From positions 1 to 32,210 of the IMG/VR virus record IMGVR_UViG_3300025889_000542: 32,210 bases of DNA; one strand, given 5' to 3'. Of the stretch, positions 18,298 through 27,800 are shown in pieces. Under the pieces are notes generated by a model that saw nothing but the letters and a program-made list of their open reading frames with translations, made no database searches and was not told the DNA's origin. This DNA is from a virus. How positions within the stretch are numbered: position 1 is the first letter of the stretch; every line of letters begins with the position of its first letter. The position numbers and the translations under genes were made by a program.

Positions 18298-18684
18298 GAA
18301 AGTTCAGAGGTTACACTAACGGTATGGGAACCTACGGACGCTCAGTTGAATGCGGCGCAACTTCGTGCTGCCGGTTACTCGCTGAAGAAGATAGCGGACG
18401 AAGTGGGGATATCCATCAGGACGATGGAGCGGTGGAACGTGGAACCGCACTTCAGCGAGATGGTGATGCGTCTTCGACACGACCTGATGACTGGTCTGGA
18501 ACCGAAGATTGGTTTGCTGATGGATCATGCAGCGGATGTGATGATTTCTGTGATGAAGGGCGAGATTCACGGTGACGACCACAGAGCCGATATCGCCCGG
18601 AAGATCCTCCGCGACACTGCCTTCCGTCTCATGGTCGCTCGCGTGGGGGGAACAAAGACAAGCCTCCAAGCAGATTCAGACTAG
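18295..18684 (+). CDS. terS: Terminase small subunit, 129 aa
   Basis: ATG 18295 is chosen because of the -10 box just upstream, and because the longer in-frame extension is low-complexity, crosses the direct repeats and looks non-coding. Residues 15-50 form a helix-turn-helix (LNAAQLRAAGYSLKKIADEV, then GISIRTMERWNVEPHFSEMV), the DNA-recognition module of small terminases. A long helical oligomerisation region follows (MVMRLRHDLMTGLEPKIGLL, DRADIARKILRDTAF-like). It recognises the packaging start and recruits TerL, whose gene overlaps its end. Confidence 0.8.
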   Translation: MESSEVTLTVWEPTDAQLNAAQLRAAGYSLKKIADEVGISIRTMERWNVEPHFSEMVMRLRHDLMTGLEPKIGLLMDHAADVMISVMKGEIHGDDHRADIARKILRDTAFRLMVARVGGTKTSLQADSD

Positions 18685-19945
18685 CCTAGAAGATCTAGGT
18701 TTCCCTGAACCGCATCCAGCGCAGCAGATGGTGCTGGAGACCCAGCGCAGATTTAACGTACTGAACTGTGGACGGCGCTTCGGCAAGACGGTGCTGGCGA
18801 TGCGCCAGTTGGCGGAGGGGGCGCTAGCTGGGAAGCACGTTGCGTACATGTGCCCGACCTACAAGATGCTGTCACAGGTTTACCGGGACATGGTTGGCTA
18901 CTTGCCGATGGCAAAGAAGTTTGCGAACGAACACCGGCTTGAGCTTCCGAACGGCGGAACAATTGACATGTGGTCTGGCGCTGACGCGGCCAACTCTATC
19001 CGAGGCCGCGCCTACGACCTTGTGATTATCGACGAGGCGGCGCTAATCCCCGGCCTGAAGGAAGTGTGGGAGAAGTCAGTACGCCCGACGCTGACAGACC
19101 GGAAGGGAAAGGCGTGGTTCATCTCCACTCCACGGAGAGGCGGGACGTTTGAGGAGTTGTACCTGAAGGGCGGCGAGGGAGATTGGATGGCGTGGAAGAT
19201 GCCTACGCTCTCGAACCCCACGATTGACCCAGACGAGATTGAAGAAGCTCGTAGGAACATGAGCGACTCAGCGTTTGCACAGGAGTACCTTGCAGACTTT
19301 GAGGCCGCCGATACGGATCTGGTACATCCACAGTTCGACAAGTTGCGTCATGTGAAGCAAGCGCCTGTGGGTTGGAAAGACTGCAAGGCGCGGATCGTCG
19401 GCATCGACCCCGGCGGTGGAGACCCTACGGCTATTGTACCTATCGGTGTGTGGAATGAAGGCGACGGGAAGAAGATGAACTCCGGCTTGAACTTCCACCA
19501 GTTCGGTGAGTTCTACCGGAAGAACGATGTTTCGATTGAGGCAATCATTTCTTATCTTGGGGAACTTCATAAGGTTGCCCCTATTACGCGGGTGCTGGTT
19601 GGTGAGACGGGTGGTAAAGTAATTACAAACAGTTTGCTTCGGGCAGGATTCCCTGCCGAGCGTTGGCTTGGCTCTAAGGATGATGGACTCGAAACAGTGA
19701 ACTGGCTACTAGAATCAGGACGCCTGAGCATTGACCCGGACTGCGGTAATAGTATCCGCGAGTTCGTGAACTACAAGTGGGCTAAACGAAGGGATGGCGA
19801 GAGTGGGGAAAGATACGCTACGAGTACTCCGAACGACCACCATGCTGACGCTATGGATGCTAGGCGGTATGCCTTAGGATGGGCAGTGCAAGCGTTCACT
19901 AGGCGAGGCAAGGGTTCAAAGGTAGGTATGACATGGTCGAAGTAG
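18572..19945 (+). CDS. terL: Terminase large subunit (packaging ATPase/nuclease)
   Basis: The ATPase motifs are Walker A GRRFGKT (67-73), Walker B VIIDEAA (151-157) and coupling motif FISTP (183-187). The nuclease carries D279 (VGIDPGGGDPTA), E345 (GETGG) and the HADAMDA pair (about D426/D429). The ATPase pumps DNA into the head through the portal, and the nuclease cuts concatemers. The adenine-side PHPAQ segment (48-52) must be included, and the only canonical start before it is GTG 18572, which overlaps terS by 113 nt. ATG 18728 would remove PHPAQ. The N-terminal 38 residues are poorly conserved-looking, so the true start or a frameshift route is open. Confidence 0.92.
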   Translation: MTTTEPISPGRSSATLPSVSWSLAWGEQRQASKQIQTSLEDLGFPEPHPAQQMVLETQRRFNVLNCGRRFGKTVLAMRQLAEGALAGKHVAYMCPTYKMLSQVYRDMVGYLPMAKKFANEHRLELPNGGTIDMWSGADAANSIRGRAYDLVIIDEAALIPGLKEVWEKSVRPTLTDRKGKAWFISTPRRGGTFEELYLKGGEGDWMAWKMPTLSNPTIDPDEIEEARRNMSDSAFAQEYLADFEAADTDLVHPQFDKLRHVKQAPVGWKDCKARIVGIDPGGGDPTAIVPIGVWNEGDGKKMNSGLNFHQFGEFYRKNDVSIEAIISYLGELHKVAPITRVLVGETGGKVITNSLLRAGFPAERWLGSKDDGLETVNWLLESGRLSIDPDCGNSIREFVNYKWAKRRDGESGERYATSTPNDHHADAMDARRYALGWAVQAFTRRGKGSKVGMTWSK

Positions 19946-22098
19946 GGAAGTTCACCGAAGAGCAGCTCCAGTCTCTTGTAGAAGACGTAGAGACTCGGTG
20001 GTCGAAGTTCCGCGAGAAGGTGGCTCGACGACGAGCGCACTTCTTCCACGATGAGAGCGAAGACCCGCTCAAGGGAAACGAGCAGTGGCGTGATGCAATC
20101 CGCTACCAGACAGACATCCCGCGCCGTTTCCACGCTCGCCTGAAGCCTCGTCTTGCTGAGAATCACTTCATGGTGCGCGTGCAGCCTATGAAGGACACCG
20201 CAACCCAGAGAGCAAACGCCAACAACTTAGAAGAAATCTTCAACTCTGGCTTCTCCTTTGTGGAGGAGCGGGAGCGGATGTCGATTCAGGGCTATCTGGC
20301 AGATGGCCAGATTATTGATGGGCTTGCTTGGTTGCACTGGCGTATGGCCGACCACATCTGGCCTGAGGTGCCGGACTACCACGAGACGAACGAGATTGAA
20401 GAATGCGAGATGTGCAACGGCAAGGGGAAGAAGAATGGCAAGAAATGCCCTGAGTGCATGGGGACGGGTTCTGCTGATGGAATTGGATATGAGCAGAAGG
20501 ATGATGGCGGTTACAAGGAAACGGATGAGTCTCTCCAGATGCGCCGTCAACTTGATGTTGCTCGCGCTGGTTTTCCTTGGTATATCGAAGTTCCTCCTGC
20601 AAACTCAGTTGCAATCGTGGAAGACAAGTCGCTCGCGAACGGTGCGGCGATTGTTGTTCTTCGTCGCATCGTTCCTCGTCTTAGTTACATTGAGCAACTT
20701 CAGTCTGAAATAAAGCGGCGCAAAGAGAACGGAACGTATCAGTCCATCTCAGTTAATGAAGTTAACTCTGCCATTCCTGTGTATGGCGAGGTAGATGCTC
20801 CTGAGATTAATAGCCCAAGTGGCATGGACTACAAGAACACGGTTCAGGTTGTAGAGGTCTGGACTCGTGATGAGTTCTACGAACTGTGCGATTACAACAA
20901 CCACCAGTTCGGAGACAACTGGCGCTCGCTGCGTTTGGTTAAAGCGTTCAAGCACCCATATGGCCAGCCGCCCTTTGCCCTCTGTCCCGCTGTGGAAGTG
21001 AATGACCCTGACCCTGAGCGGCGGTTCACCCCGGTGCTTGAGGGCGTGTTCCGTCTCAAGGCTGATTACGACCGCATGATGGCGCTGCTCTTCATCATCG
21101 CTGAGCAGATCGCCCTGCCGTATTACTACTGGCGCAAGGTTGGCACCGGCGAGCCAATGATGGAGGAAGGCGAGCAGAAGGTAGTTACCTTCCAGCGCAA
21201 CTCCGCTCAGGCCGAGATGGCTCCGGAAGGGTACGAGTTGGTGCCGGTTCGGTTCGAGTTGAACCCGGCATTCATCCAGTCCGTTACCCACATCCGACAG
21301 GAAATGGAAGCTGCTATTCCGTCCGCTGGTACTGCGGAAATCTCTGCATCTACTCAGCCTTGGACAGTTCGGCTTCAGCAGTCTCAGGAATCGGTCGAGC
21401 CGAAGGCTCTGGTTCTTTCACAGGCTAAGGCTATCAACACGGCGGCACGGAATATGGCGCAGGTCATGTCCCTTCCTGCTGAGGCTGGCGGTTTTGGCGA
21501 ACCGGTTGTGGTGTTTAGCCGCACTCAGAATGGGACGCTTGATACCAAGAACATTGTCTCGATTTCTCCTGATGAGATTACGTCTCTCGATGTTTCTGTG
21601 GACATTAAGACTGAGTCTTCGGCAGAGCGCATCACGCTGGTTCAGCACGGAATGCAGATGCTCAATGACCCGAAGGTCATGCTCTCAATGGCCGAGTTCG
21701 TAGAAGAGTACGAAGGCAAGGTGAACCCGGATGATGTTATTGCCAAACGCATCGCCGACCGCATCTGGTTTGACCAAGTTCTTCCGCAGTTCTCGAAGCA
21801 GTTGGTCGGGAAAATCTTTGGCACCAAGTTTGTTCTTGGCCCGAACGGAGAGTTTGTTGCACCGGGCGGCGGGACTGCTTCTCCCGCTGACGTTCTTGCG
21901 GCTAACGGAATTCCGCTTCCACAGGAAAATCCCATTCAGCCAATGGGCACTCCTTCAATGGTTCCGGGCGTTGGGCCGGTTGGCTCCCCGCTTGCTGGCA
22001 TGGCAGCAGGTATTGGCGGGGCACCCTCAACTATGCCTCCGATGCCGGGGCTTGCTGGCCCGTCTACTGCACTTCCACTTCCGGGGATGATGGGATGA
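19933..22098 (+). CDS. Portal protein with DnaJ-like zinc-knuckle insertion, 721 aa
   Basis: The ATG overlaps the terL stop by 13 nt. Position after terL, length and content (long helices, 'clip/stem'-like FRLKADYDRMMALLFIIAEQ, Q/A/S-rich TAEISASTQPWTVRLQQSQE) indicate the dodecameric portal through which DNA enters and leaves. Unusually, residues 158-179 carry two C-x2-C-x-G-x-G knuckles (CEMCNGKG at 158-165, CPECMGTG at 172-179), the DnaJ zinc-finger signature. They sit in a short insertion between the N-terminal helices and the core. The C-terminal 60 residues are Gly/Pro/Met-rich (GIPLPQENPIQPMGTPSMVP). Portal assignment is strong by context. The insertion is directly visible. Confidence 0.8.
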   Translation: MVEVGKFTEEQLQSLVEDVETRWSKFREKVARRRAHFFHDESEDPLKGNEQWRDAIRYQTDIPRRFHARLKPRLAENHFMVRVQPMKDTATQRANANNLEEIFNSGFSFVEERERMSIQGYLADGQIIDGLAWLHWRMADHIWPEVPDYHETNEIEECEMCNGKGKKNGKKCPECMGTGSADGIGYEQKDDGGYKETDESLQMRRQLDVARAGFPWYIEVPPANSVAIVEDKSLANGAAIVVLRRIVPRLSYIEQLQSEIKRRKENGTYQSISVNEVNSAIPVYGEVDAPEINSPSGMDYKNTVQVVEVWTRDEFYELCDYNNHQFGDNWRSLRLVKAFKHPYGQPPFALCPAVEVNDPDPERRFTPVLEGVFRLKADYDRMMALLFIIAEQIALPYYYWRKVGTGEPMMEEGEQKVVTFQRNSAQAEMAPEGYELVPVRFELNPAFIQSVTHIRQEMEAAIPSAGTAEISASTQPWTVRLQQSQESVEPKALVLSQAKAINTAARNMAQVMSLPAEAGGFGEPVVVFSRTQNGTLDTKNIVSISPDEITSLDVSVDIKTESSAERITLVQHGMQMLNDPKVMLSMAEFVEEYEGKVNPDDVIAKRIADRIWFDQVLPQFSKQLVGKIFGTKFVLGPNGEFVAPGGGTASPADVLAANGIPLPQENPIQPMGTPSMVPGVGPVGSPLAGMAAGIGGAPSTMPPMPGLAGPSTALPLPGMMG

Positions 22099-22346
22099 AC
22101 AACGACCTGATGAAGTCTGTTGAAGAAATGGTTATGGAACAAGCTAAACTGTACGAAGAGAAACTCAACGAACAGGCGGAAGATGGTGTGCCAGCAGGAA
22201 TGCATGAACCGAATGCTGAACAGCACCGCGTGTGGTTTGAGTCGATGATTGCCAAGGATCCCCTGTGGATTCTTGCGTTGCCGTTTGTTGAGGGCGGCGC
22301 AAAAGAAATCAGTAGGTACAAGCGCACGATTGGGGAGGTGCGGTAA
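22095..22346 (+). CDS. Small hypothetical protein, 83 aa
   Basis: The ATG overlaps the portal stop (ATGA) and its TAA overlaps the next ATG (TAATG). The first 35 residues are an amphipathic helix (LMKSVEEMVMEQAKLYEEKL). The rest contains WFESMIAKDPLWILALPFVE and a basic end. It may be a small head-assembly or chaperone-like partner of the portal or of the following virion protein. No family is recognised. Confidence 0.6.
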   Translation: MNNDLMKSVEEMVMEQAKLYEEKLNEQAEDGVPAGMHEPNAEQHRVWFESMIAKDPLWILALPFVEGGAKEISRYKRTIGEVR

Positions 22347-24853
22347 TGGTTGTAGAATTTCCCGGCCAGACTAGCACCAAGCCACCAGTGTATGGGCCTA
22401 ATGGCGAGGTAATTCCACCCAGTGACCCAAGTTATGAACTCTACGCTGTTTATGCGCGGGGTGGGGATTACGGCTACTCATTTCGCAACCCAAACCAAGC
22501 TCGTGAGTATTGGAAAGCTGGGCAAATGGGTGTTGACCCAAGCCAAGACCCGGCGCTACTGCAAGGCTACCCTCCGGGAACTGAAGGTTACCGAATAAAT
22601 GGCGTATTCGTTGCGACGAAGATACCTGACACTAACGGTGGAGGTGGAGCAGAGCCAACCTATACCCAGTCTGTTGTTACTGCTGCTGATGCTGCAAATG
22701 ATCCTGTACTTGCCTCTCTTGGTGTTGGCACGACGTACCAGCGTTCGCCTAATGGCGGAATTACCATCATCTCTGAGAGTCGCGATAAGAACCAAGATGG
22801 TCTTGATGATAAGACTGGGCTTGCTTTGGGTAACGCTCAGACTGGTGGAGTCGTCAAGATTGGTGAGGATTACTACGTTGGAGGCCAGAGGACTACGCCT
22901 CAGGGAGCGCCAATCGAACCCAGTAAAGCACCTTATGGGACTGTCACTGTTACTGAGAATGGTATTCGTCGCGTCTACGCAAAGAAGGCGGATGAAACGC
23001 TTGGTGACTTTCTCTATAACCTTGATGTGAAAGATGTTTCACCGGCTACTGGTGGTGGAATTGCCAGCGCATCTCAGGTTGTAGTTCCTTACTCCAACCA
23101 ACTACTTGCCGGTAGCGGTGGTGGTGGAGGAGGTGGGGGCGGTGGGCCAATGAGTTCACAGGATGAAGTCGCACTTATCAATGCAAAGGTTAACGCCGCC
23201 AAAGCTTATGCCGAGGCGCTTATGGCGTATGACCCTACTGGGTATAGCAACTTCCTCAGTTCTTACGGTGGCGGCTCTTCGCTTGCGAACGCTATCAACT
23301 CTGGCAATACAGCTATCACTGCTCGCTCCTTGAAGCCAGCACAGGACATCCTTACTGAGATTGGCAAACTCAATAGGATGGGTGGAAAGCCTGTTGATAT
23401 CAGCGGCGCTACCAACCCGCTTGGTGGTATGGGCGGCGGGAACATACCTGCTTATGCGTATGGAACGCAGCCAGCAATCATTGGTGAATCTATGATGCAG
23501 GGCGACCAGACGATGCAGGATAAGCCGATGATGGCTTCACCCGTTATCAGAACTGGTGGGCTGAATCCCCTTGCTGTGGCTAGTAATGCTCCAAGCGGTT
23601 CTGGTCAGATGCAGCAGCGCCCTGCTGACTGGGTCGCCCCCACACAGCAGGAACAGTACGACGCTGCCCTTCTGCGCCGTGCAAACTTTATGAACATGGG
23701 GCCAGATAAGTACACTTCGATTGGTGAGATTCCAGTCCAGATGCTCCGTCGTATTCAGGCCGGAATCGCCAATGATACGGCTGACTCGAAGTACAGGCTT
23801 GACTTGTACAACTACTACAAGAGCAAGGTTACTCCAAAGTTTGGCGACGTTAGTGGGAGTCTTGGCTCATATACGGATATGAATGGTGTAGTCCACAAAG
23901 GGACTGTGGACTATCTCAGCCAGTTTATTGCGGCAGACGACAAACTGCGTAACCAACTGATGCGGATGTCTCCTGAGCAACTTGATGCGTTCAATGCTCA
24001 GAAGTTGCGCGATGACCTTGCTAAGCGTCAGGCAACCACCATCTTCAATGCTGCAACCATGGGTGGTTCAGTGCCCGGATATGGCGACGTATACGGTGGC
24101 GGAAACGGCCTCCCTAACGCTACGCAACTCGCGCTCAACTCTGAATCAGAAAAGCTCTACCAGCAGTGGCTAGCGGAGCAGCGAGCAAAGAACCTCGACA
24201 ACACCATGCGTCCCCCAACAATGTCTGACTACACTGAGTGGCTCTACCAAAACTTTGAGAACAGTGCTACTTGGAAGGACTATGTTGCCAAGCAGAAAGC
24301 ACAGAATTCGAGTTGGACGTACAAGCCTATCAATCCAAAGATTCCTGCTAAGGCATACGGTGGTTTAAGCACCGCCAAGATGGCGATTGTGGGAGACCCT
24401 CAGCGTGATGGTGGGCCTAACCCTGAGATCATCTATAACCCCACAGGCGCTCCCTTCATGGTTAAACCAATGAAGGACATGGTTCCCATGTACGCCTATG
24501 GTACTGACACGGCATCAACCCCTGACCCGTACAAGATTGGTGACGGAACAGTTGATGAAAAGGCTGGAACGTACTCTTCTGCTGAAGAAGCTCGCGCTCG
24601 CGGTAACCGCAATCAGCAAAGTGGAACTGCGGAAGACCCGGAGCTTACCCGCCTTCGCGCTCAGTATCCGTGGATGAATGACCCAACGTACTTTATGAAC
24701 GTTGAGTTCTGGAAGCAAGACCCAATTCTTCGAGACCTTTATCTCAAGGGTCTTCAGATTAGTAAGGGTATTCCTATGCAGAGCGTTCTTGCTTCAGCAA
24801 ACATCAACCGTCTTGGCGGTGTGTCAGGTGGCCAGAATCAGGTAGGGTGGTAG
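22346..24853 (+). CDS. Large virion-type protein of unknown function, 835 aa
   Basis: A Gly/Pro/Asn/Tyr-rich protein in the head operon. Visible parts are a calcium-loop-like DKNQDGLDD (about 149-157), a ten-Gly run (about 255-270) that may be a hinge, repeated AYAYGT/AYGGL segments, and near the C-terminus AKMAIVGDPQRDGGPNPEII with a Pro/Met-rich stretch. These recall the 'VGE-G-E' ends of phage internal or tape-measure proteins. The very C-terminus has a helical TRLRAQYPWMNDPTYFMNVE. Its place between portal and the 1806-aa gene, before the scaffold, suggests an internal or ejected virion protein. Function not established. Confidence 0.6.
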   Translation: MVVEFPGQTSTKPPVYGPNGEVIPPSDPSYELYAVYARGGDYGYSFRNPNQAREYWKAGQMGVDPSQDPALLQGYPPGTEGYRINGVFVATKIPDTNGGGGAEPTYTQSVVTAADAANDPVLASLGVGTTYQRSPNGGITIISESRDKNQDGLDDKTGLALGNAQTGGVVKIGEDYYVGGQRTTPQGAPIEPSKAPYGTVTVTENGIRRVYAKKADETLGDFLYNLDVKDVSPATGGGIASASQVVVPYSNQLLAGSGGGGGGGGGGPMSSQDEVALINAKVNAAKAYAEALMAYDPTGYSNFLSSYGGGSSLANAINSGNTAITARSLKPAQDILTEIGKLNRMGGKPVDISGATNPLGGMGGGNIPAYAYGTQPAIIGESMMQGDQTMQDKPMMASPVIRTGGLNPLAVASNAPSGSGQMQQRPADWVAPTQQEQYDAALLRRANFMNMGPDKYTSIGEIPVQMLRRIQAGIANDTADSKYRLDLYNYYKSKVTPKFGDVSGSLGSYTDMNGVVHKGTVDYLSQFIAADDKLRNQLMRMSPEQLDAFNAQKLRDDLAKRQATTIFNAATMGGSVPGYGDVYGGGNGLPNATQLALNSESEKLYQQWLAEQRAKNLDNTMRPPTMSDYTEWLYQNFENSATWKDYVAKQKAQNSSWTYKPINPKIPAKAYGGLSTAKMAIVGDPQRDGGPNPEIIYNPTGAPFMVKPMKDMVPMYAYGTDTASTPDPYKIGDGTVDEKAGTYSSAEEARARGNRNQQSGTAEDPELTRLRAQYPWMNDPTYFMNVEFWKQDPILRDLYLKGLQISKGIPMQSVLASANINRLGGVSGGQNQVGW

Positions 24854-24856
24854 CCA

Positions 24857-27800
24857 ATGGTTAGGCTTGACGATACAGAGTTTGGTGTTGTTAGCGCCGG
24901 GGCCGGTGCTGGCGTTCAGCCCCTCCAGCCTTCCCTTACTCCACAGCAGTGGTTCGACCCCGGATACAACCCAGACAATGTGTGGCTAAGCCCGAATCAA
25001 CCGAACTGGCTCCCTGATTGGCAGCAAACCCCGGAGAACTTTGACCCCGGCCTCGCTGAACCAGCGCCTATTGAACCACAGTTGCCAGACCCTCAGTTAG
25101 CGTTTGAAGAAGAGCAGCGCCGTCTTCAAGCTGAAGAGCAGGACAATCTGCGTAGGCAACAGATTGATGCACAGCGTCAGGCCGACCAGTTGGCAGCGGA
25201 ACAGCAGCGCCAACTTGAAGAGCAGCGCATTGCTACTGCCCGGCAGCAGCAGAACCTCTACGCATCAACTCTCCCCGACCCAAGTGTTTCGCCTGATGTT
25301 CCAAACGCAGCGAAGGATGATGTCGCCCACTGGGAAGGAAACAACATTATTATCAAGACCCCTGCCGGGGGTATAGTTGTTGACCCCAATGGTCTTGTAT
25401 ATGACTCCAAGACTGGTAAGTGGGTTTCGCCGAATAACCCAAGGGATACAGTTTGGAATCCAAACACAAAGAGGTTTGAATACCCCGATGGGGTAAGCAC
25501 CCAAGATAAGTTCAAAGAGATGTGGCTTCAGAACGCTGGCTATCGAGATCGCCAACTTGGGCTTCCTGCTGTAAGAACTGATTTCTCCCCAAAAGACCAA
25601 GAGATATATAACAAGGGAGTTAAGGCAGCAGAGCTTAGTAGCACTCAGGCAAAGCTTCAAGACGTTCGTGATCAGGAAACTTCTGCACAGAACCTCATAA
25701 ACGAAATGCTACTGCTTGAAAAGGCTGTCTCTGATTTCAATTCTAAAGATGTGATGGAGAAGCCTTCCGCCCTAAGTTATCTCGGCGGTGGCGGGACTGG
25801 CATTGGCTCTGATGCCAACATGCCGCCTCCTGTTATCTATGAAGATAAGTACGGCGATCTGAAGCTCATTTCGAGTGGCACTCCGATAAATGACATCATT
25901 AGTGGTAATGAGATCATCAGGGATGCCAGTGGCCGGTTGGGCTACAAGATTGATCCTGATAAGTGGCCACGCCCCCTAGCGGCGGCAACCAATATTATCC
26001 CCTCAGTCATTCTTGAGGGCTTGATTTCCGGTAACCCCGCAGCCCTACCGGGGATTGTTGCCGGTAACTACAGTGCTGATCTTGGCAGTAGATACGCTGG
26101 AGACATCGCTGGGCACTACACAGACAACCCTCTTATTATCGGAGGCGCTCAAACCGCTGCCGCTCTTGCCGGTGGGTTTACAGGGTACAAGGCTGGTGGG
26201 CTAGCTACTGAGGCAGCGCAAAGCGTGGCTGACGCTCGTTACGCAACAAGGATGCGTGGCATTCCTGCTGGCGAAGGCGCTATTACTAGGGACATCTCTG
26301 AAGTCGGAGGGTTGAGTATCCCCCGAAGAGTAAATGCTGGAACAATTTCTGACGTATCAGAAGTCGCTCCACCTACTGTTACGAACCAGACGTTTACTAC
26401 AGCTAAGGGATCTACTTACGAAGTTCTTCCTGATGGGACAACTATTAGAAACAAAGCTTCTCGCGTTGAGCATCCCGGCGATGAAGGCATTAAGCCTCAA
26501 AGCCAAAGAACTGTTTACCTAAAGGAAATGCCTGATACCACAGAAGACATATCTAGTGCTCTTAAAAGTGGTGATTTCTTAAATAGTCCACAAGTTGGAA
26601 CATACCCACTAGAGGTATGGGATGACGGGGCTACGTGGCATCTTGGTAATAAGATTACCTCGATATCTTCCGGTAGTGATGCAGCAACGGGAGTAGTAGA
26701 CGTTCTTCTCCCCGTGACTAGACCAGTCGTTAACCAAGGAGTTGCTATTGGCGATGGCGCATCTAAGGGCGCGTTTGGAGTTGTTAAGTCTGTAGCCGAA
26801 GATGGGTTGACTGTAGCAGTTAGAGTTACAAATCCCGGTGAATCAGGTCTGAAAGTAAACAATGTTGTTAGGGTTCCAAGAACTTCATTGTTTGAAGCCG
26901 CCCCTAACCCTAGCCCTGTTGCCGCAACTGTTTCAGCAGCGGGTGAAGAAATCATTCAGCCAACCCCTGCTACTACCGGTGGAGTACGTACCCAGAGCGG
27001 CGCTGCTTCTACTGCACGCAGTCTTACTCCGGGCTTTGTTGATATCACTCCAAGCAATGTTGTTGAGCAAGGTACTCGTGTCGGTAGGATTCTTCGGGCA
27101 AAACCTATTGAGCAACTCGGAGAGAACCCCGGAATAAAAGCTATTCTTGGCCTTGCCAACGACCTCAAGCGTCAGGTCAAAAGTGTTTCTAATGCGTTTG
27201 CTGGTGAAGTTAAAGTCCAGTTCAAGCGTCTTGGGGAAACATTTAAAGGCGAAGACGGAAATATCTATATGAAGAATGTTCGTCCGTCCGCTAAGGAGCT
27301 TGAGCTTAATCTTCAAAAAGCCAAAGCTGTTGGAGACGAGGCGCTCTTCTATTCTGATAGGCCAAACCGTTACAACCGCGCTTTGCAAACTAGGGTTATC
27401 GAACGCCCAACTGAATACGCCCTTGATGAAGTTCAGAGGCGAGCAGTGCGCCGTCTCCAGCGTATCCAACTTGCGCTTGATGCTGAGAGGCGCAGGTTTG
27501 GCATTGTCATTAGCAAGGGAATATCAAGCGAAGACCAGATCTACCAGCATCGCGTTGCCCTAAAGCCGTCTCTCAACAGGCAACTTGAGGCAATGGCTAA
27601 AGGTGCAAAGACTGATGAGTATGCTGTTTCAGCAAGCGCCCGTGAGCCTCGAATCTGGGAAGACATTGCCGATGCTGTGCATCAAGGAGTTGTCTACGCG
27701 GATGCAGAGACTGCGTTCATGCAGAACTTTAGGAAGGGTCTTCAGCAAGCAGCCGATGCCCACGTTAAGGACGTTCTTCTTAAGGCTGGGATTGGTAGCA

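Noticed and set aside
20749-21291. 180-aa minus-strand ORF inside the portal gene
   Set aside because: It is a shadow of the portal gene, with no start signal and no context on that strand.
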